Part shown: positions 19,578 through 28,766 of the stretch, piece after piece
How positions within the stretch are numbered: position 1 is the first letter of the stretch
Layout of the letters: each line of letters opens with the position of its first letter
DNA from: Pseudoxanthomonas kaohsiungensis
GTDB taxonomy: Bacteria > Pseudomonadota > Gammaproteobacteria > Xanthomonadales > Xanthomonadaceae
Direction: 5' to 3'
NCBI RefSeq assembly: GCF_010211765.1
Contig: NZ_PDWO01000006.1
Span: 1 to 64,000 of the forward strand
Length of the DNA stretch: 64,000 nt
Translations under genes and position numbers: made by a program
The notes under the pieces: model-generated
What the model was told of the DNA's origin: nothing
What the model saw: the letters and a program-made list of their open reading frames with translations, nothing else
Databases searched by the model: none

Positions 19578-20606
19578 ATGCGCGTCCTCGGCATCGAAAC
19601 CTCCTGCGACGAGACCGGCGTGGCCGTCTACGACACCGCCGTGGGCGGGGCCGCCGGCCTGCGCGCCCATGCGGTCTACAGCCAGATCGCGCTGCACGCC
19701 GAGTACGGCGGGGTCGTTCCCGAACTGGCCAGCCGCGACCATGTGCGCAAGCTGCTGCCCCTGGTCCGCCAGACCCTGGCCGAGGCCGGGCTGGGGACCG
19801 GCGACCTGGACGGGGTGGCTTACACGGCCGGCCCGGGCCTGGTCGGGGCGCTGCTGGTCGGTGCCGGGACCGCGCGCGCGCTGGCCTGGGCGCTCGACGT
19901 GCCGGCCATCGGCGTCCACCACATGGAGGGGCACCTGCTGGCACCGCTGATGGAGGACGACCCCCCGCAGCCGCCGTTCGTGGCCCTGCTGGTCTCCGGC
20001 GGGCACACCCAACTGGTGGCGGTGGACGCCATCGGCAGCTACCGGCTGCTGGGCGAGACCCTCGACGACGCGGCCGGCGAGGCCTTCGACAAGACCGCCA
20101 AGCTGATGGGCCTGCCCTATCCGGGCGGCCCGCAGCTGGCCGCGCTGGCCGAGCAGGGCACCCCGGGCGCCTACCGCTTCGCCCGGCCGATGACCGACCG
20201 GCCCGGCCTGGACTTCAGCTTCAGCGGCCTGAAGACCCAGGTGCTGCTGGCCTGGCAGCAGTCCGACCAGTCGCCGCAGACCCGGGCCGACATCGCCCGC
20301 GGCTTCGAGGACGCGGTGGTCGACACCCTGGCGATCAAGTGCCAGCGGGCGCTGGACGCGGCCGGCTGCGACACACTGGTGGTCGCTGGCGGCGTCGGCG
20401 CCAACAAGCGCCTGCGCGCGAAGCTGCAGGCGATGTGTGCGCAACGTGGCGGCCGCGCCTGTTTCCCGCGGCCGGCGCTGTGCACCGACAACGGCGCGAT
20501 GATCGCGTTCGCCGGTGCGTTGCGGCTGCAGGCCGGCCAGCACGACGATGCGCAGGTGAGGGTGACCCCGCGCTGGGACATGTCGGCGCTGCCAGCGGTG
20601 ACCTGA
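19578..20606 (+). CDS. tsaD: tRNA N6-adenosine threonylcarbamoyltransferase
   Basis: TsaD transfers the threonylcarbamoyl group to A37 of ANN-decoding tRNAs, giving t6A. The 342-residue protein has the ASKHA fold. [10 protein letters not shown] is at the N-terminus, the metal-binding HHMEGH histidines are at about residues 113-118, and [28 protein letters not shown] and [13 protein letters not shown] follow. The start at 19578 matches the family. tsaC, which makes the activated intermediate, is also in this window (52.3 kb). It is divergent from rpsU. Confidence 0.97.
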   Translation: MRVLGIETSCDETGVAVYDTAVGGAAGLRAHAVYSQIALHAEYGGVVPELASRDHVRKLLPLVRQTLAEAGLGTGDLDGVAYTAGPGLVGALLVGAGTARALAWALDVPAIGVHHMEGHLLAPLMEDDPPQPPFVALLVSGGHTQLVAVDAIGSYRLLGETLDDAAGEAFDKTAKLMGLPYPGGPQLAALAEQGTPGAYRFARPMTDRPGLDFSFSGLKTQVLLAWQQSDQSPQTRADIARGFEDAVVDTLAIKCQRALDAAGCDTLVVAGGVGANKRLRAKLQAMCAQRGGRACFPRPALCTDNGAMIAFAGALRLQAGQHDDAQVRVTPRWDMSALPAVT

Positions 20607-20619
20607 GTCTCGCGGCCAG

Positions 20620-20650
20620 GCATGCGCCCGCCTTCGCCGGGCGTGCATGC
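20620..20650. terminator. Imperfect hairpin after tsaD
   Basis: The 65-bp gap between tsaD and folB holds a stem of GCATGCGCCCG with its complement, interrupted by one bulged T. No T-run follows. It could weaken read-through from tsaD into folB or stabilise the tsaD mRNA end. Confidence 0.35.
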
Positions 20651-20671
20651 CGCCCGCGCTACCATGCGCGC

Positions 20672-21037
20672 ATGGACAAGGTATTCATCGAAGGCCTCGA
20701 GATCGAGGCGCTGATCGGCATCTACGACTGGGAGCGGCGCATCCGCCAGGTCCTGCGCTTCGACCTGGAGATGGCGTTCGACAATCGCGTGCCCGCGGCC
20801 AGCGACGACATCGCCGACACGCTCGACTACAAGGCGGTGAGCAAGCGCCTGGTCGAGTTCGTGGGCCAGTCGGACTTCGGCCTGGTCGAGACCCTGGCCG
20901 AGCGTTGCGCGGCGATCGTCATCGAGGAGTTCGGCGTGCAGTGGCTGCGGCTGAAGCTGAGCAAGCCCGGCGCGGTGCGCGGCGCGCAGGCGGTGGGCGT
21001 GGTGATCGAGCGTTCCCGCCCGGCCGGCGGGGCGTGA
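20672..21037 (+). CDS. folB: Dihydroneopterin aldolase
   Basis: FolB cleaves dihydroneopterin to 6-hydroxymethyl-dihydropterin in folate synthesis. The 121-residue protein has normal family length. The signature GLEIEALIGIYDWERRIRQ at the N-terminus includes the Tyr of the active site, and LVETLAERCAAIVIEEF and LKLSKPGAVRGAQAVGV hold the substrate-binding Glu and catalytic Lys. folK, the next enzyme in the pathway, lies 4.7 kb downstream on the same strand, after the Anbu module. Confidence 0.95.
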   Translation: MDKVFIEGLEIEALIGIYDWERRIRQVLRFDLEMAFDNRVPAASDDIADTLDYKAVSKRLVEFVGQSDFGLVETLAERCAAIVIEEFGVQWLRLKLSKPGAVRGAQAVGVVIERSRPAGGA

Positions 21038-21044
21038 GCCGGTG

Positions 21045-22343
21045 ATGGCGATCGCCCAGGCCGAGGCCGGCGCGGTCCGCTGGCTGGAAGGAACGCGGCT
21101 CGCGCTGGAACCCTATCCGTGGGCCTACACCCTGCTGGTGCTGTCGCTGCTGCTGCTGGCCGCGGCGCTGGCCAACCTGCTGACCCGGAAAGTCCTGCTG
21201 CGCGGGTTGCGCCGGGCGGTGGGCCGGCTGGTGCGCCGTGGCGAGGGCGAGGACTCCTACCGGCTCAAGGTGATCCCGCGGCTGGCCAACGTGGTGCCGG
21301 CGCTGGTGATCTCCGCCGGCATCGGCTGGGTTCCGGGCATGCCGCCGGCGGTGGTGGCCTTCGTCCACGGCGCATGCCAGGCGTGGGTGGTGCTGACCCT
21401 GGCGCTGGCCTTTTCGCACGCGCTCGACGCGCTCAACGACCTGTACGAGCGCCGGCCGGACGCGCGCCACAAGCCGATCAAGGGCTACGTGCAGGTGGCC
21501 AAGATCGCGGTCTTCATCCTCGCCGGGCTGTCGATCATCGCGACCCTGGCCGGCGTGCGCATGCTGCACCTGGTCACCGGCCTGGGCGCGGCGACGGCGG
21601 TGGTGATGCTGGTGTTCCAGGACACGATCCTGTCGTTCGTCGCCAGCGTGCAGATCAGCAGCGACGGCCGCGTGCGGGTCGGCGACTGGATCGAGATGCC
21701 CAGCCAGAATGCCGACGGCGACGTGACCGACATCGCCCTGCACACGGTGACCGTGCAGAACTGGGACAAGACCGTCACCACGATTCCGACCCGCAAGCTG
21801 ATCAGCGAGTCGTTCAAGAACTGGCGCGGCATGACCGAATCGGGTGGCCGCCGGATCAAGCGCGCCCTGCACCTGGACCAGGCCAGCGTCCGCTTCCTCG
21901 AGCCGTCCGAGCGCGACGCGCTCAGGCGCTTCACCCTGCTGCGCGACTACCTGGACACCAAGGAGCGCGAACTCGCCGACTGGAACGCCGGCCTCGGCGC
22001 CGATGGCGAACTGCCGGTCAACGCGCGCCGGATCACCAACCTCGGCACGTTCCGCGCCTATGTCGAGCGCTACCTGCGCCACCACCCGCAGGTGCACCGC
22101 GACCTGACCCTGCTGGTCCGCCAGCTGCAGCCCGGTCCGACCGGCCTGCCGCTGGAGATCTACTGCTTCACCAATGACACCCGCTGGGCGGTGTACGAGG
22201 GCATCCAGTCGGACATCTTCGACCATCTGCTGGCGATCCTGCCGGAGTTCGGGCTGCGGGTCTTCCAGGAGCCGGCGGGCGCTGATTTCCGTGCATTGGC
22301 AGCTGGCGAGGGAGTGCGCAGCGAAACGGATCGCGCGACTTGA
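21045..22343 (+). CDS. MscS/YbdG family mechanosensitive channel
   Basis: This protein of about 432 residues has four to five helices in its N-terminal half, ending in the pore-lining segment (GLGAATAVVMLVFQDTILSF). The MscS beta domain follows (DGRVRVGDWIEM, TVTVQNWDKTVTTIPT) and then a cytoplasmic C-terminal domain. The insert around residues 290-325 (DTKERELADWNAGLG) is characteristic of the YbdG/miniconductance subfamily. It would open under osmotic down-shock. A GTG at 21042 directly precedes the ATG chosen here. Nothing links it functionally to its folate and Anbu neighbours. Confidence 0.93.
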   Translation: MAIAQAEAGAVRWLEGTRLALEPYPWAYTLLVLSLLLLAAALANLLTRKVLLRGLRRAVGRLVRRGEGEDSYRLKVIPRLANVVPALVISAGIGWVPGMPPAVVAFVHGACQAWVVLTLALAFSHALDALNDLYERRPDARHKPIKGYVQVAKIAVFILAGLSIIATLAGVRMLHLVTGLGAATAVVMLVFQDTILSFVASVQISSDGRVRVGDWIEMPSQNADGDVTDIALHTVTVQNWDKTVTTIPTRKLISESFKNWRGMTESGGRRIKRALHLDQASVRFLEPSERDALRRFTLLRDYLDTKERELADWNAGLGADGELPVNARRITNLGTFRAYVERYLRHHPQVHRDLTLLVRQLQPGPTGLPLEIYCFTNDTRWAVYEGIQSDIFDHLLAILPEFGLRVFQEPAGADFRALAAGEGVRSETDRAT

Positions 22344-22418
22344 CGCCTGCGGCGACCGCGTGCATGTTGCGATGCACAAGCCGGCGCGGGGACGACGGCG
22401 GCCAGGCAGGCAGGCGCG

Positions 22419-23864
22419 ATGGATTGGGCTAGGTACCGGACGCCGTCGTATGACGAGCTGATCGACGCGGAGGGCCGGCCGCGGCCGGCCGCGCGGCCGC
22501 TGGTCGAATACCTGTCCGGGCTGACCGGGCGGGAACTGGCCGAGCGCCAGCTCGCCGCCGACGTGGCCGCGCGGGTCATGGGCATCACCTTCACCGTCTA
22601 CAGCGACGGCCGCAACGTCGACCGCACGCTGCCGTTCGACCTGATCCCGCGGATCCTCGACCGCCGCGAGTGGCGGCGCACCGAGGCCGGGCTCAAGCAG
22701 CGCATGCGCGCCCTCAACCTGTTCATCGGCGACATCTACGGTGACCAGAAGATCGTCCGGGACAAGGTGTTCCCGGCGGCGCTGCTGAAGCAGTCGGTGA
22801 ATTTCCGCGAACAGTGCGTCGGCGTGCGCCCGCCGCTGGACGTGTGGGCGCACATCTGCGGATCGGACCTGGTCCGCGATGGCGACGGCACGCTATACGC
22901 GCTGGAAGACAACCTGCGCATCCCCTCCGGCGTGTCGTACATGCTCGAGAACCGGATGGTGGCCAAGCGCGTGTTCCCGGAGCTGTTCGAGACCAGCGCG
23001 ATCCTGCCGGTGGACGATTATCCGGCGCAGCTCTATGACACGCTGGCCGCGCTGTCGCCGCGGCCGGGCGACACCCCGGCGATCGCGCTGCTGACGCCCG
23101 GCGTATTCAACAGTGCCTACTTCGAGCACGCCTACCTGGCCCAGGCGATGGGGATCGAGCTGGTCGAGGGCGGCGACCTGTTCGTCGGCGACGACGACTG
23201 CACCTACATGCGCACCGTCTACGGGCCGCAGCGGGTGGATGTCATCTATCGCCGCGTCGACGACCTGTTCATCGACCCGGAAGTGTTCCATCCGGACTCG
23301 ATGCTCGGCGTGCCCGGGCTGATCCGCAGCTGGCGTGCCGGCAAGGTGGCGCTGGCCAACGCGCCCGGCGCCGGCGTGGCCGACGACAAGGTCGTATTCG
23401 CCTACGTGCCGAAGATGATCCGCTACTACCTGGACGAGGAGCCGATCCTGCCGAACGTGCCCAGCTACCTCTGCCACAACGCGAAAGACCGCAGGTACGT
23501 GCTGGAGAACCTGGACAAGCTGGTGGTGAAGCCGGCCAACGAATCAGGCGGCTACGGCATGCTGATCGGGCCGCGCGCCAGCCGCAAGGAGCGCGAGAGG
23601 TTCCGTGCGCTGATCGAGGCCGACCCGCGCAACTACATGGCCCAGCCGACGCTGGCCCTGTCGACCGCGCCGATCGTCACCCCCGACGGCCCGGCGGCGA
23701 GGCACATCGACCTGCGTCCGTTCATCCTGTCGCGACAGGACACCTACGTGACCACCGGCGGCCTGACCCGGGTGGCGATGACCGAGGGCTCGCTGGTGGT
23801 GAACTCGTCGCAGGGCGGCGGCGCCAAGGACACCTGGGTGGTCGACCTGGAGGAGATGGGCTGA
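22419..23864 (+). CDS. Circularly permuted ATP-grasp protein (Anbu cluster)
   Basis: This 481-residue protein belongs to the circularly permuted ATP-grasp family (former DUF404/DUF407). Typical blocks are PFDLIPRIL, GDIYGDQKIVRD, LYALEDNLRIPSGVSYM, and LVVKPANESGGYGMLIGP near the C-terminus, where ATP binds. Comparative genomics predicts peptide- or amide-bond formation, and the gene is usually found with an alpha-E protein, a transglutaminase-like protease and often the Anbu proteasome homologue. Here it overlaps the alpha-E gene by one base and starts the three-gene module. The product is unknown. Confidence 0.9.
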   Translation: MDWARYRTPSYDELIDAEGRPRPAARPLVEYLSGLTGRELAERQLAADVAARVMGITFTVYSDGRNVDRTLPFDLIPRILDRREWRRTEAGLKQRMRALNLFIGDIYGDQKIVRDKVFPAALLKQSVNFREQCVGVRPPLDVWAHICGSDLVRDGDGTLYALEDNLRIPSGVSYMLENRMVAKRVFPELFETSAILPVDDYPAQLYDTLAALSPRPGDTPAIALLTPGVFNSAYFEHAYLAQAMGIELVEGGDLFVGDDDCTYMRTVYGPQRVDVIYRRVDDLFIDPEVFHPDSMLGVPGLIRSWRAGKVALANAPGAGVADDKVVFAYVPKMIRYYLDEEPILPNVPSYLCHNAKDRRYVLENLDKLVVKPANESGGYGMLIGPRASRKERERFRALIEADPRNYMAQPTLALSTAPIVTPDGPAARHIDLRPFILSRQDTYVTTGGLTRVAMTEGSLVVNSSQGGGAKDTWVVDLEEMG

Positions 23865-24793
23865 TGCTCTCGCGCGTCGCCGACCACCTGTACTGGTTCA
23901 GCCGCTACCTGCGCCGCGCGGAGAACACCGCGCGCCTGGTCGGCGTGGGCAGCCTGCTGCAACTGGACCTGCCGCGCTCGGTGCGCTTCACCTGGCGGCC
24001 GATGATCGCCACGGTCGGCGCCGAGGCGCTGTTCACCGGCGTCCATCCGGAGCCGGAGGACGCCGACGTACTCGACTTCCTGCTGCTGGATGCGCGCAAT
24101 CCGTCGTCGTTGCGGACCTCGGTCGACAGCGCGCGCGAGATCCTGCGCGGCATCCGCGATGCCCTGCCGCAGGAAGTATGGGAGGCGGTGAACGACCTTC
24201 ACCTGTACATCGATGCCGATGGCGAGCGGGTGCTGACCCGCCGCTACCGGCTCGAGTTCATCAACCGCATCACCGACGGCTGCCTCAAGGTCTCCGGCCT
24301 GCTGGCGGCCAACGTCAGCCGCGACATCGGATTCCATTTCCTGCGCCTGGGCACGGCGATCGAGCAGGCGGACATGACCACGCGGATCATCGACGCCGGC
24401 GCCTCCGGGCTGGTGACGCCGCGCAACGAGGACGACCGCGAGGCCTACCAGAACATGCAGTGGATGGCGGTGCTGCGCGCGCTGGCGGCGTACCAGATGT
24501 ACCGGCGGCACGTGCGCCAGCGGGTATCGGGCACGCATGCGCTGCGCTTCCTGCTGCACAACGCCGAATTCCCGCGCAGCGTGCAGTTCTGCCTCACCCG
24601 CGTGCAGCGGATCCTGCCGGCGATGCCGCCGCGCCCGCCGGTGGAACGCGCCCTGACGCGGGCGACCGGCCTGGTGCGCCAGGCCGACCCGGTGCTGCTG
24701 GCCGCGGGTGATCCGGCGCGGTTCATGGACGAGGCGCAGGTCTACCTGGGCCAGCTGCACCAGGCCATCGCCGAAGGCTATTTCGCGGGATGA
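23864..24793 (+). CDS. Alpha-E domain protein (Anbu cluster)
   Basis: This 309-residue all-helical protein belongs to the alpha-E family (former DUF403). It has the standard start MLSRVADHLYWFSRYLRRAE and conserved internal blocks such as FLRLGTAIEQADMTTRIID and HALRFLLHNAEFPRS. It is a constant partner of the permuted ATP-grasp enzyme. The biochemical role is unknown; it may be a scaffold or carry the product of the ATP-grasp reaction. The start overlaps the preceding stop codon, so they are translationally coupled. Confidence 0.9.
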   Translation: MLSRVADHLYWFSRYLRRAENTARLVGVGSLLQLDLPRSVRFTWRPMIATVGAEALFTGVHPEPEDADVLDFLLLDARNPSSLRTSVDSAREILRGIRDALPQEVWEAVNDLHLYIDADGERVLTRRYRLEFINRITDGCLKVSGLLAANVSRDIGFHFLRLGTAIEQADMTTRIIDAGASGLVTPRNEDDREAYQNMQWMAVLRALAAYQMYRRHVRQRVSGTHALRFLLHNAEFPRSVQFCLTRVQRILPAMPPRPPVERALTRATGLVRQADPVLLAAGDPARFMDEAQVYLGQLHQAIAEGYFAG

Positions 24794-24878
24794 ACGCACT
24801 CCATCGCCGGGACGCGGCGGGAACGCCGGGGATTGGTCGCGTTGTAGAATCGCGTCGCACAGCAACCACGGCCCGGAC

Positions 24879-25709
24879 ATGACCTATTGCGTCGGCATCG
24901 AAGTGGATGGAGGCCTGGCCTTCGCCGCGGACACGCGCACCAATGCCTCGCTCGACGACGTGCGCGTGCACCGCAAGCTGCACGTGTTCGAGTACCCGGG
25001 CGAGCGGGTGTTCGTGGTGATGAGTTCGGGCAACCTGGCCACGACCCAGCTGGCCGTGTCGCGGTTGCGGCGCGATGCCGAGGATCCGTCGGCGGCGCGC
25101 AGCCTGCGCACGTTCCGGCACCTGTTCGAAGTGGCCGAGTACGTGGGCGAGGTGCTCGTCGCCAGCCAGGTGCAGGCCCAGGACAGCGGCCAGCACAGCG
25201 GCGTCAGCACCCAGGCCACGCTGATCCTCGGCGGGCAGGTGGCCGGCGAGCGGCCGGGCCTGTACCTGGTCTACCCGCTGGGCAACTGCATCGCGGCGTC
25301 ACCGGAAACGCCCTACCTGCAGATCGGCGAATCCAAGTACGGCAAGCCGATCCTCGACCGCATCATCCGGCCGGAAACCGAGCTGGAAGATGCGGCGCGC
25401 TGCGCACTGGTGTCGCTGGACTCGACCATCCGCTCGAACCTGTCGGTCGGCCTTCCGATCGACCTCGCCCTGATCCGCGCCGGCGACCTGCGCATCAGCC
25501 AGCAGATGCGCCTGGAGGGCGATACGCCGCTCTACGCGGAGATCCACGAGAACTGGTCGCGCAAGCTGGAGAACGCGGTGCGGACGCTGCCGCGCTTCCC
25601 CTGGGAGGCCGAGCTGCCGGTGGGCGACGATCCGGTCGCGCTGCCGCCGCTGCCGCCGCGCCGCTCGCCGTCGCGCCCGGATCCGGGCGACCAGTCGGCG
25701 CAGCAGTAG
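24879..25709 (+). CDS. Proteasome-type protease Anbu (ancestral beta subunit)
   Basis: Anbu is a bacterial homologue of proteasome beta subunits of the Ntn-hydrolase fold. The 276-residue protein begins MTYCVGIEVDGGLAFAADTR. The presumed nucleophile is Thr2, exposed simply by removing Met1 with no propeptide. The AADTR aspartate and a downstream lysine (VHRKLHVF) match the proteasome catalytic set. The C-terminus is Pro/Arg-rich. A TAGAAT -10-like box lies at 24845-24850. It follows the alpha-E gene by 85 bp and precedes folK by 13 bp. The natural substrate is unknown. Confidence 0.93.
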   Translation: MTYCVGIEVDGGLAFAADTRTNASLDDVRVHRKLHVFEYPGERVFVVMSSGNLATTQLAVSRLRRDAEDPSAARSLRTFRHLFEVAEYVGEVLVASQVQAQDSGQHSGVSTQATLILGGQVAGERPGLYLVYPLGNCIAASPETPYLQIGESKYGKPILDRIIRPETELEDAARCALVSLDSTIRSNLSVGLPIDLALIRAGDLRISQQMRLEGDTPLYAEIHENWSRKLENAVRTLPRFPWEAELPVGDDPVALPPLPPRRSPSRPDPGDQSAQQ

Positions 25710-25722
25710 CCGACTGGTCGCC

Positions 25723-26244
25723 ATGCATCCGTCGAGCGAGAACCCCGCGTCCCGGGCGGGCGCCGTCACGGTGCTGCTCAGCCTGGGCAGCAACATCGAG
25801 CCGCAGCGGCACCTGCGCCTGGCCCTGGACGAACTGCGCCAGGCGTTCGGCGAGGTGGTGGTCTCGCCGGCCTACCGCACCGCGGCCGTGGGTTTCGACG
25901 GCGCGCCGTTCGTGAACGCGGCCGCGCTGATCCGCAGCACGCAACCGCTGCAGGCGCTCGAAGACTGGTTGCACGCGCTGGAAGACCGGCATGGCCGCGA
26001 CCGCAGCGGCCCGCGCCTGTCGGACCGGACCCTGGACGTGGACGTGGTGTTCCATGGCGACCTGGTCGTGCGCGAGGGCGAACGCGTGCGCGTGCCGCGG
26101 CCCGAACTGCGGCACGCGTTCGTGCTCAAGCCGCTGGCCGACATCGCGCCGGACTTCGTCGATCCACTGGGCGGGCGAACGCTCGCCGAGCTGTGGCGCG
26201 ACCACCCGCAGCACGACGAGGCGTTCGAGGTCGTGCCGTTGTAG
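25723..26244 (+). CDS. folK: 2-amino-4-hydroxy-6-hydroxymethyldihydropteridine diphosphokinase
   Basis: FolK (HPPK) transfers pyrophosphate from ATP to hydroxymethyl-dihydropterin. The 173-residue protein has LLSLGSNIEPQRHLRLAL near the N-terminus, HALEDRHGRDRSGPRLSDRT with catalytic Arg residues, the metal-binding DVDVVF and the C-terminal RVPRPELRHAFVLKPLADIAP reduced in the listing here to its family meaning. The first 14 residues are extra relative to E. coli. It faces a pteridine reductase gene across a 133-bp gap in which I recognise nothing. Confidence 0.94.
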   Translation: MHPSSENPASRAGAVTVLLSLGSNIEPQRHLRLALDELRQAFGEVVVSPAYRTAAVGFDGAPFVNAAALIRSTQPLQALEDWLHALEDRHGRDRSGPRLSDRTLDVDVVFHGDLVVREGERVRVPRPELRHAFVLKPLADIAPDFVDPLGGRTLAELWRDHPQHDEAFEVVPL

Positions 26245-26377
26245 GCGCCGGGGAGACCGGACATGCGTCCGTGGAAAAGCGCCCGCGACGCGACGTTTCG
26301 GCAAGCGCGACCTCGCCGCCATTCCGGCGTCCGTGTCGCCGCCAAGCTGCGCTCCCGCGATCGGACATGGCATCGCA

Positions 26378-27115
26378 TCAACGCTCGCGCCCGCCGTCCA
26401 CGTGCAGCACCTGGCCGGTGACATAGCCGGCATCGGCCGACAGCAGCCACGACACCGCGGCGGCGATGTCGTCCGGTGCGCCCGCCCGTCCGAGCGCGGT
26501 GGCGGCGAGGATCGCCTGCTGCGCCTGCGCCGGCTGGCCGTGTTCCGGCCACAGGATCGCGCCCGGCGCCACCGCGTTGACGCGCACGTCCGGCGCCAGC
26601 TCCAGCGCCAGCGCGCGGGTCAGCGAAACCAGCGCCGCCTTGCTCGCCGAGTAGGGTGCGTGCGTGGCCAGCGGTCGGTGCGCGTAGACGTCGGCGAGGT
26701 TGACGATCGCGCCATGCGCGGCGCGCAGGTGCGGCGCCGCGGCCTGGGCCAGGAAGAACGGCGCGCGCGCGTTGACCGCGAACAGGGCGTCCCATTGCGA
26801 CGGCGTCACCGTGTCCAGCGGCGTGGGATGGAACGCGGAAGCGTTGTTCACCAGGGCGTCGAGCCGTCCGAAGCGGCCGACCGTGGCCGCGACCAGTTCC
26901 GGGAGCCGGTCGGGCGCGGCCAGGTCCGCACGCAGCACGAGGACGCTTCCCGCCCGGACCTGCTCGAGTTCGCTGGCCAGCGCCGCCATTTCGTCCGACG
27001 AGTGCAGGTGGTGCAGCGCCAGGTCGTGGCCGCCGGCATGCAGGCGGCGGGCGATCGCCGCGCCGATCCGGCGGGCGGCTCCGGTGACCAGGGCGACGGG
27101 ACGTTCTGGATTCAT
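26378..27115 (-). CDS. Pteridine reductase (short-chain dehydrogenase)
   Basis: This 245-residue SDR enzyme carries TGAARRIG at its N-terminus. This is the TGxxxRxG variant of the nucleotide-binding motif that sets pteridine reductases (PTR1, FolM) apart from ordinary SDRs with TGxxxGxG. The Arg prefers NADPH. NNAS, the catalytic Tyr-x3-Lys (YSASK) and GAILWPE follow. The enzyme would reduce dihydro- or oxidised pterins, and some relatives act as a second dihydrofolate reductase. Its position beside folK, with folB 5 kb away, supports a pterin role. It diverges from the MidA gene. Confidence 0.88.
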   Translation of the reverse strand: MNPERPVALVTGAARRIGAAIARRLHAGGHDLALHHLHSSDEMAALASELEQVRAGSVLVLRADLAAPDRLPELVAATVGRFGRLDALVNNASAFHPTPLDTVTPSQWDALFAVNARAPFFLAQAAAPHLRAAHGAIVNLADVYAHRPLATHAPYSASKAALVSLTRALALELAPDVRVNAVAPGAILWPEHGQPAQAQQAILAATALGRAGAPDDIAAAVSWLLSADAGYVTGQVLHVDGGRER

Positions 27116-27177
27116 GCGCGGCCTCGCTCGGCTATGCTGCCCATTGTCTCCGCGAACACGCGCCGCTGCACGACCCG

Positions 27178-28362
27178 ATGCATTCCGACCTGCCGCTTCC
27201 CGATCCGCTTGCCCAGGCCCATTCCGATACGCTGGCCGCGCACCTGCGCGCCGAGATCGCCGCGTCCGGCGGCGCGATCCCGTTCTCCCGCTTCATGGAG
27301 CTGTGCCTGTACGCGCCGGGCCTGGGTTACTACAGCGCCGGCAGCACCAAGTTCGGCGCCGGCGGCGATTTCGTCACCGCGCCCGAGCAGGGGCGGCTGT
27401 TCGCAGCCACCGTCGCCGGCGTTCTGGCCATGGCGCTGCGGTCGCTCGGGCCGCGGGCACGCGTGCTCGAGCTGGGCGGCGGCAGCGGCGCATTCGCGGA
27501 GGTGACGCTCAAGCGGTTGCTGCAGCTGGACGCCTTGCCCGACCGCTACGCGATCCTTGAGCCGAGCGCCGACCTGCGCGAGCGGCAGCGCGACCACCTG
27601 GCGCGCACGCTGACGCCGCCGGTGTTCGACCTGGTCGAATGGCTCGACCGCCCGTTCGAGGACGACTGGGATGGCGTGCTGTTCGCCAACGAAGTGATCG
27701 ATGCCTTGCCGACGCCGCGTTTCACGCTGCGCGACGGCGAGGTCTTCGAGGAGTACGTGGCGATGGACGGCGATGGCCGTTTCGTCCGTACCGACCGCCC
27801 GGCCGACGCGTTGCTCGCCGCGGCGGTGCGCCATGTCGAGCACGCGCTCGGCACGCCGTTCGCCGATGGCTACCGCTCGGAACTGCTGCCGCAGCTGCCT
27901 TACTGGTTGCAGGCGGTGGCTGGCGGGCTGCGTTCGGGGGCCATGCTGTTCATCGACTACGGCTATCCGCGCGGCGAGTACTACCTGCCGGAGCGCGAGG
28001 ACGGCACCCTGCGTGCGTTCTATCGCCAGCGCATGCACACCGACGTGCTGCGCTGGCCGGGCCTGCAGGACCTGACCGCCTCGGTGGATTTCACCGCGCT
28101 GGCCGAGGCGGGGACGGGCGCCGGTTTCGACCTGGCCGGCTATTGCAGCCAGGCCAGCTTACTGCTCGGCAACGGCATCGACCGCCTGCTCGCCGATGCG
28201 GAGGCGCGCACGGACGAGGCCGGCGCGATGCGCCTGCGCCAGGAACTCAAGCGGCTCACCCTGCCCGCGCACATGGGCGAGCGCTTCCAGGCCATGGCGT
28301 TCGCGCGCGACGTCGACCTCGACGCGGCGTTCCTGCTCGGCGACCTGAGCTGGCGCCTGTGA
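27178..28362 (+). CDS. SAM-dependent methyltransferase, MidA/NDUFAF7 family
   Basis: This 394-residue protein matches COG1565. The SAM-binding glycine loop is VLELGGGSGAFAEV (about residues 99-112), and family blocks are FMELCLYAPGLGYYSAG, FVTAPE, GVLFANEVIDALP and FIDYGYPRGEYYLP. The mitochondrial homologue NDUFAF7 methylates an arginine of complex I subunit NDUFS2. A similar role with bacterial NADH dehydrogenase is possible but not shown. The stop codon overlaps the GTG start of the VanZ gene. Confidence 0.9.
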   Translation: MHSDLPLPDPLAQAHSDTLAAHLRAEIAASGGAIPFSRFMELCLYAPGLGYYSAGSTKFGAGGDFVTAPEQGRLFAATVAGVLAMALRSLGPRARVLELGGGSGAFAEVTLKRLLQLDALPDRYAILEPSADLRERQRDHLARTLTPPVFDLVEWLDRPFEDDWDGVLFANEVIDALPTPRFTLRDGEVFEEYVAMDGDGRFVRTDRPADALLAAAVRHVEHALGTPFADGYRSELLPQLPYWLQAVAGGLRSGAMLFIDYGYPRGEYYLPEREDGTLRAFYRQRMHTDVLRWPGLQDLTASVDFTALAEAGTGAGFDLAGYCSQASLLLGNGIDRLLADAEARTDEAGAMRLRQELKRLTLPAHMGERFQAMAFARDVDLDAAFLLGDLSWRL

Positions 28363-28748
28363 AGGCAGCCAAGCCGTTCCGCCGGCCATGGCTCTGGCTC
28401 GGCCTGTGGTGGGTGGCGGTGCTGGTGGTGGTCGTCGCCAGCCTGGCGCCCCCGCCCCCGGTCGAACTGCCCCGCCACGGCGACAAGGTCGAGCACCTGC
28501 TCGCCTATGCACTGCTGGCCGCGGGCGCGGTGCAGGTGTTCCGCCGCGACGCGCCGCTGTGGCTGGCAGGCCTGGGCCTGGTGCTGCTCGGCATCGGGCT
28601 CGAACTCGCGCAGGGGGCGTTCACCACCACCCGCATGGCCGACCCGGCCGATGCGCTGGCCAATGCCGCCGGCGTCGCGCTGGGCCTGCTCACCGTGCGC
28701 ACACCCTGGCGGGATGCGCTGCTGGGAGGCGAGGGCCGCGATGGTTGA
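28359..28748 (+). CDS. VanZ family membrane protein
   Basis: This 129-residue protein has three to four helices. The VanZ signature GDKVEHLLAYALLA is at about residues 36-49, and a second block, LGIGLELAQGAF...RMADPADALANAAGVALG, carries the conserved Glu-Gln and Asp-Asn. The GTG start at 28359 overlaps the MidA stop. VanZ-like proteins occur widely outside antibiotic-resistance clusters, so no teicoplanin resistance should be inferred. The role is unknown. Confidence 0.85.
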   Translation: MKAAKPFRRPWLWLGLWWVAVLVVVVASLAPPPPVELPRHGDKVEHLLAYALLAAGAVQVFRRDAPLWLAGLGLVLLGIGLELAQGAFTTTRMADPADALANAAGVALGLLTVRTPWRDALLGGEGRDG

Positions 28749-28766
28749 GGCAGGGTCGCGGCGCAC

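Noticed and set aside
28359-28748. Glycopeptide-resistance role for the VanZ gene
   Set aside because: No vanA/vanX/vanH-type genes are present, and VanZ-like proteins are common in Gram-negative genomes without such resistance.
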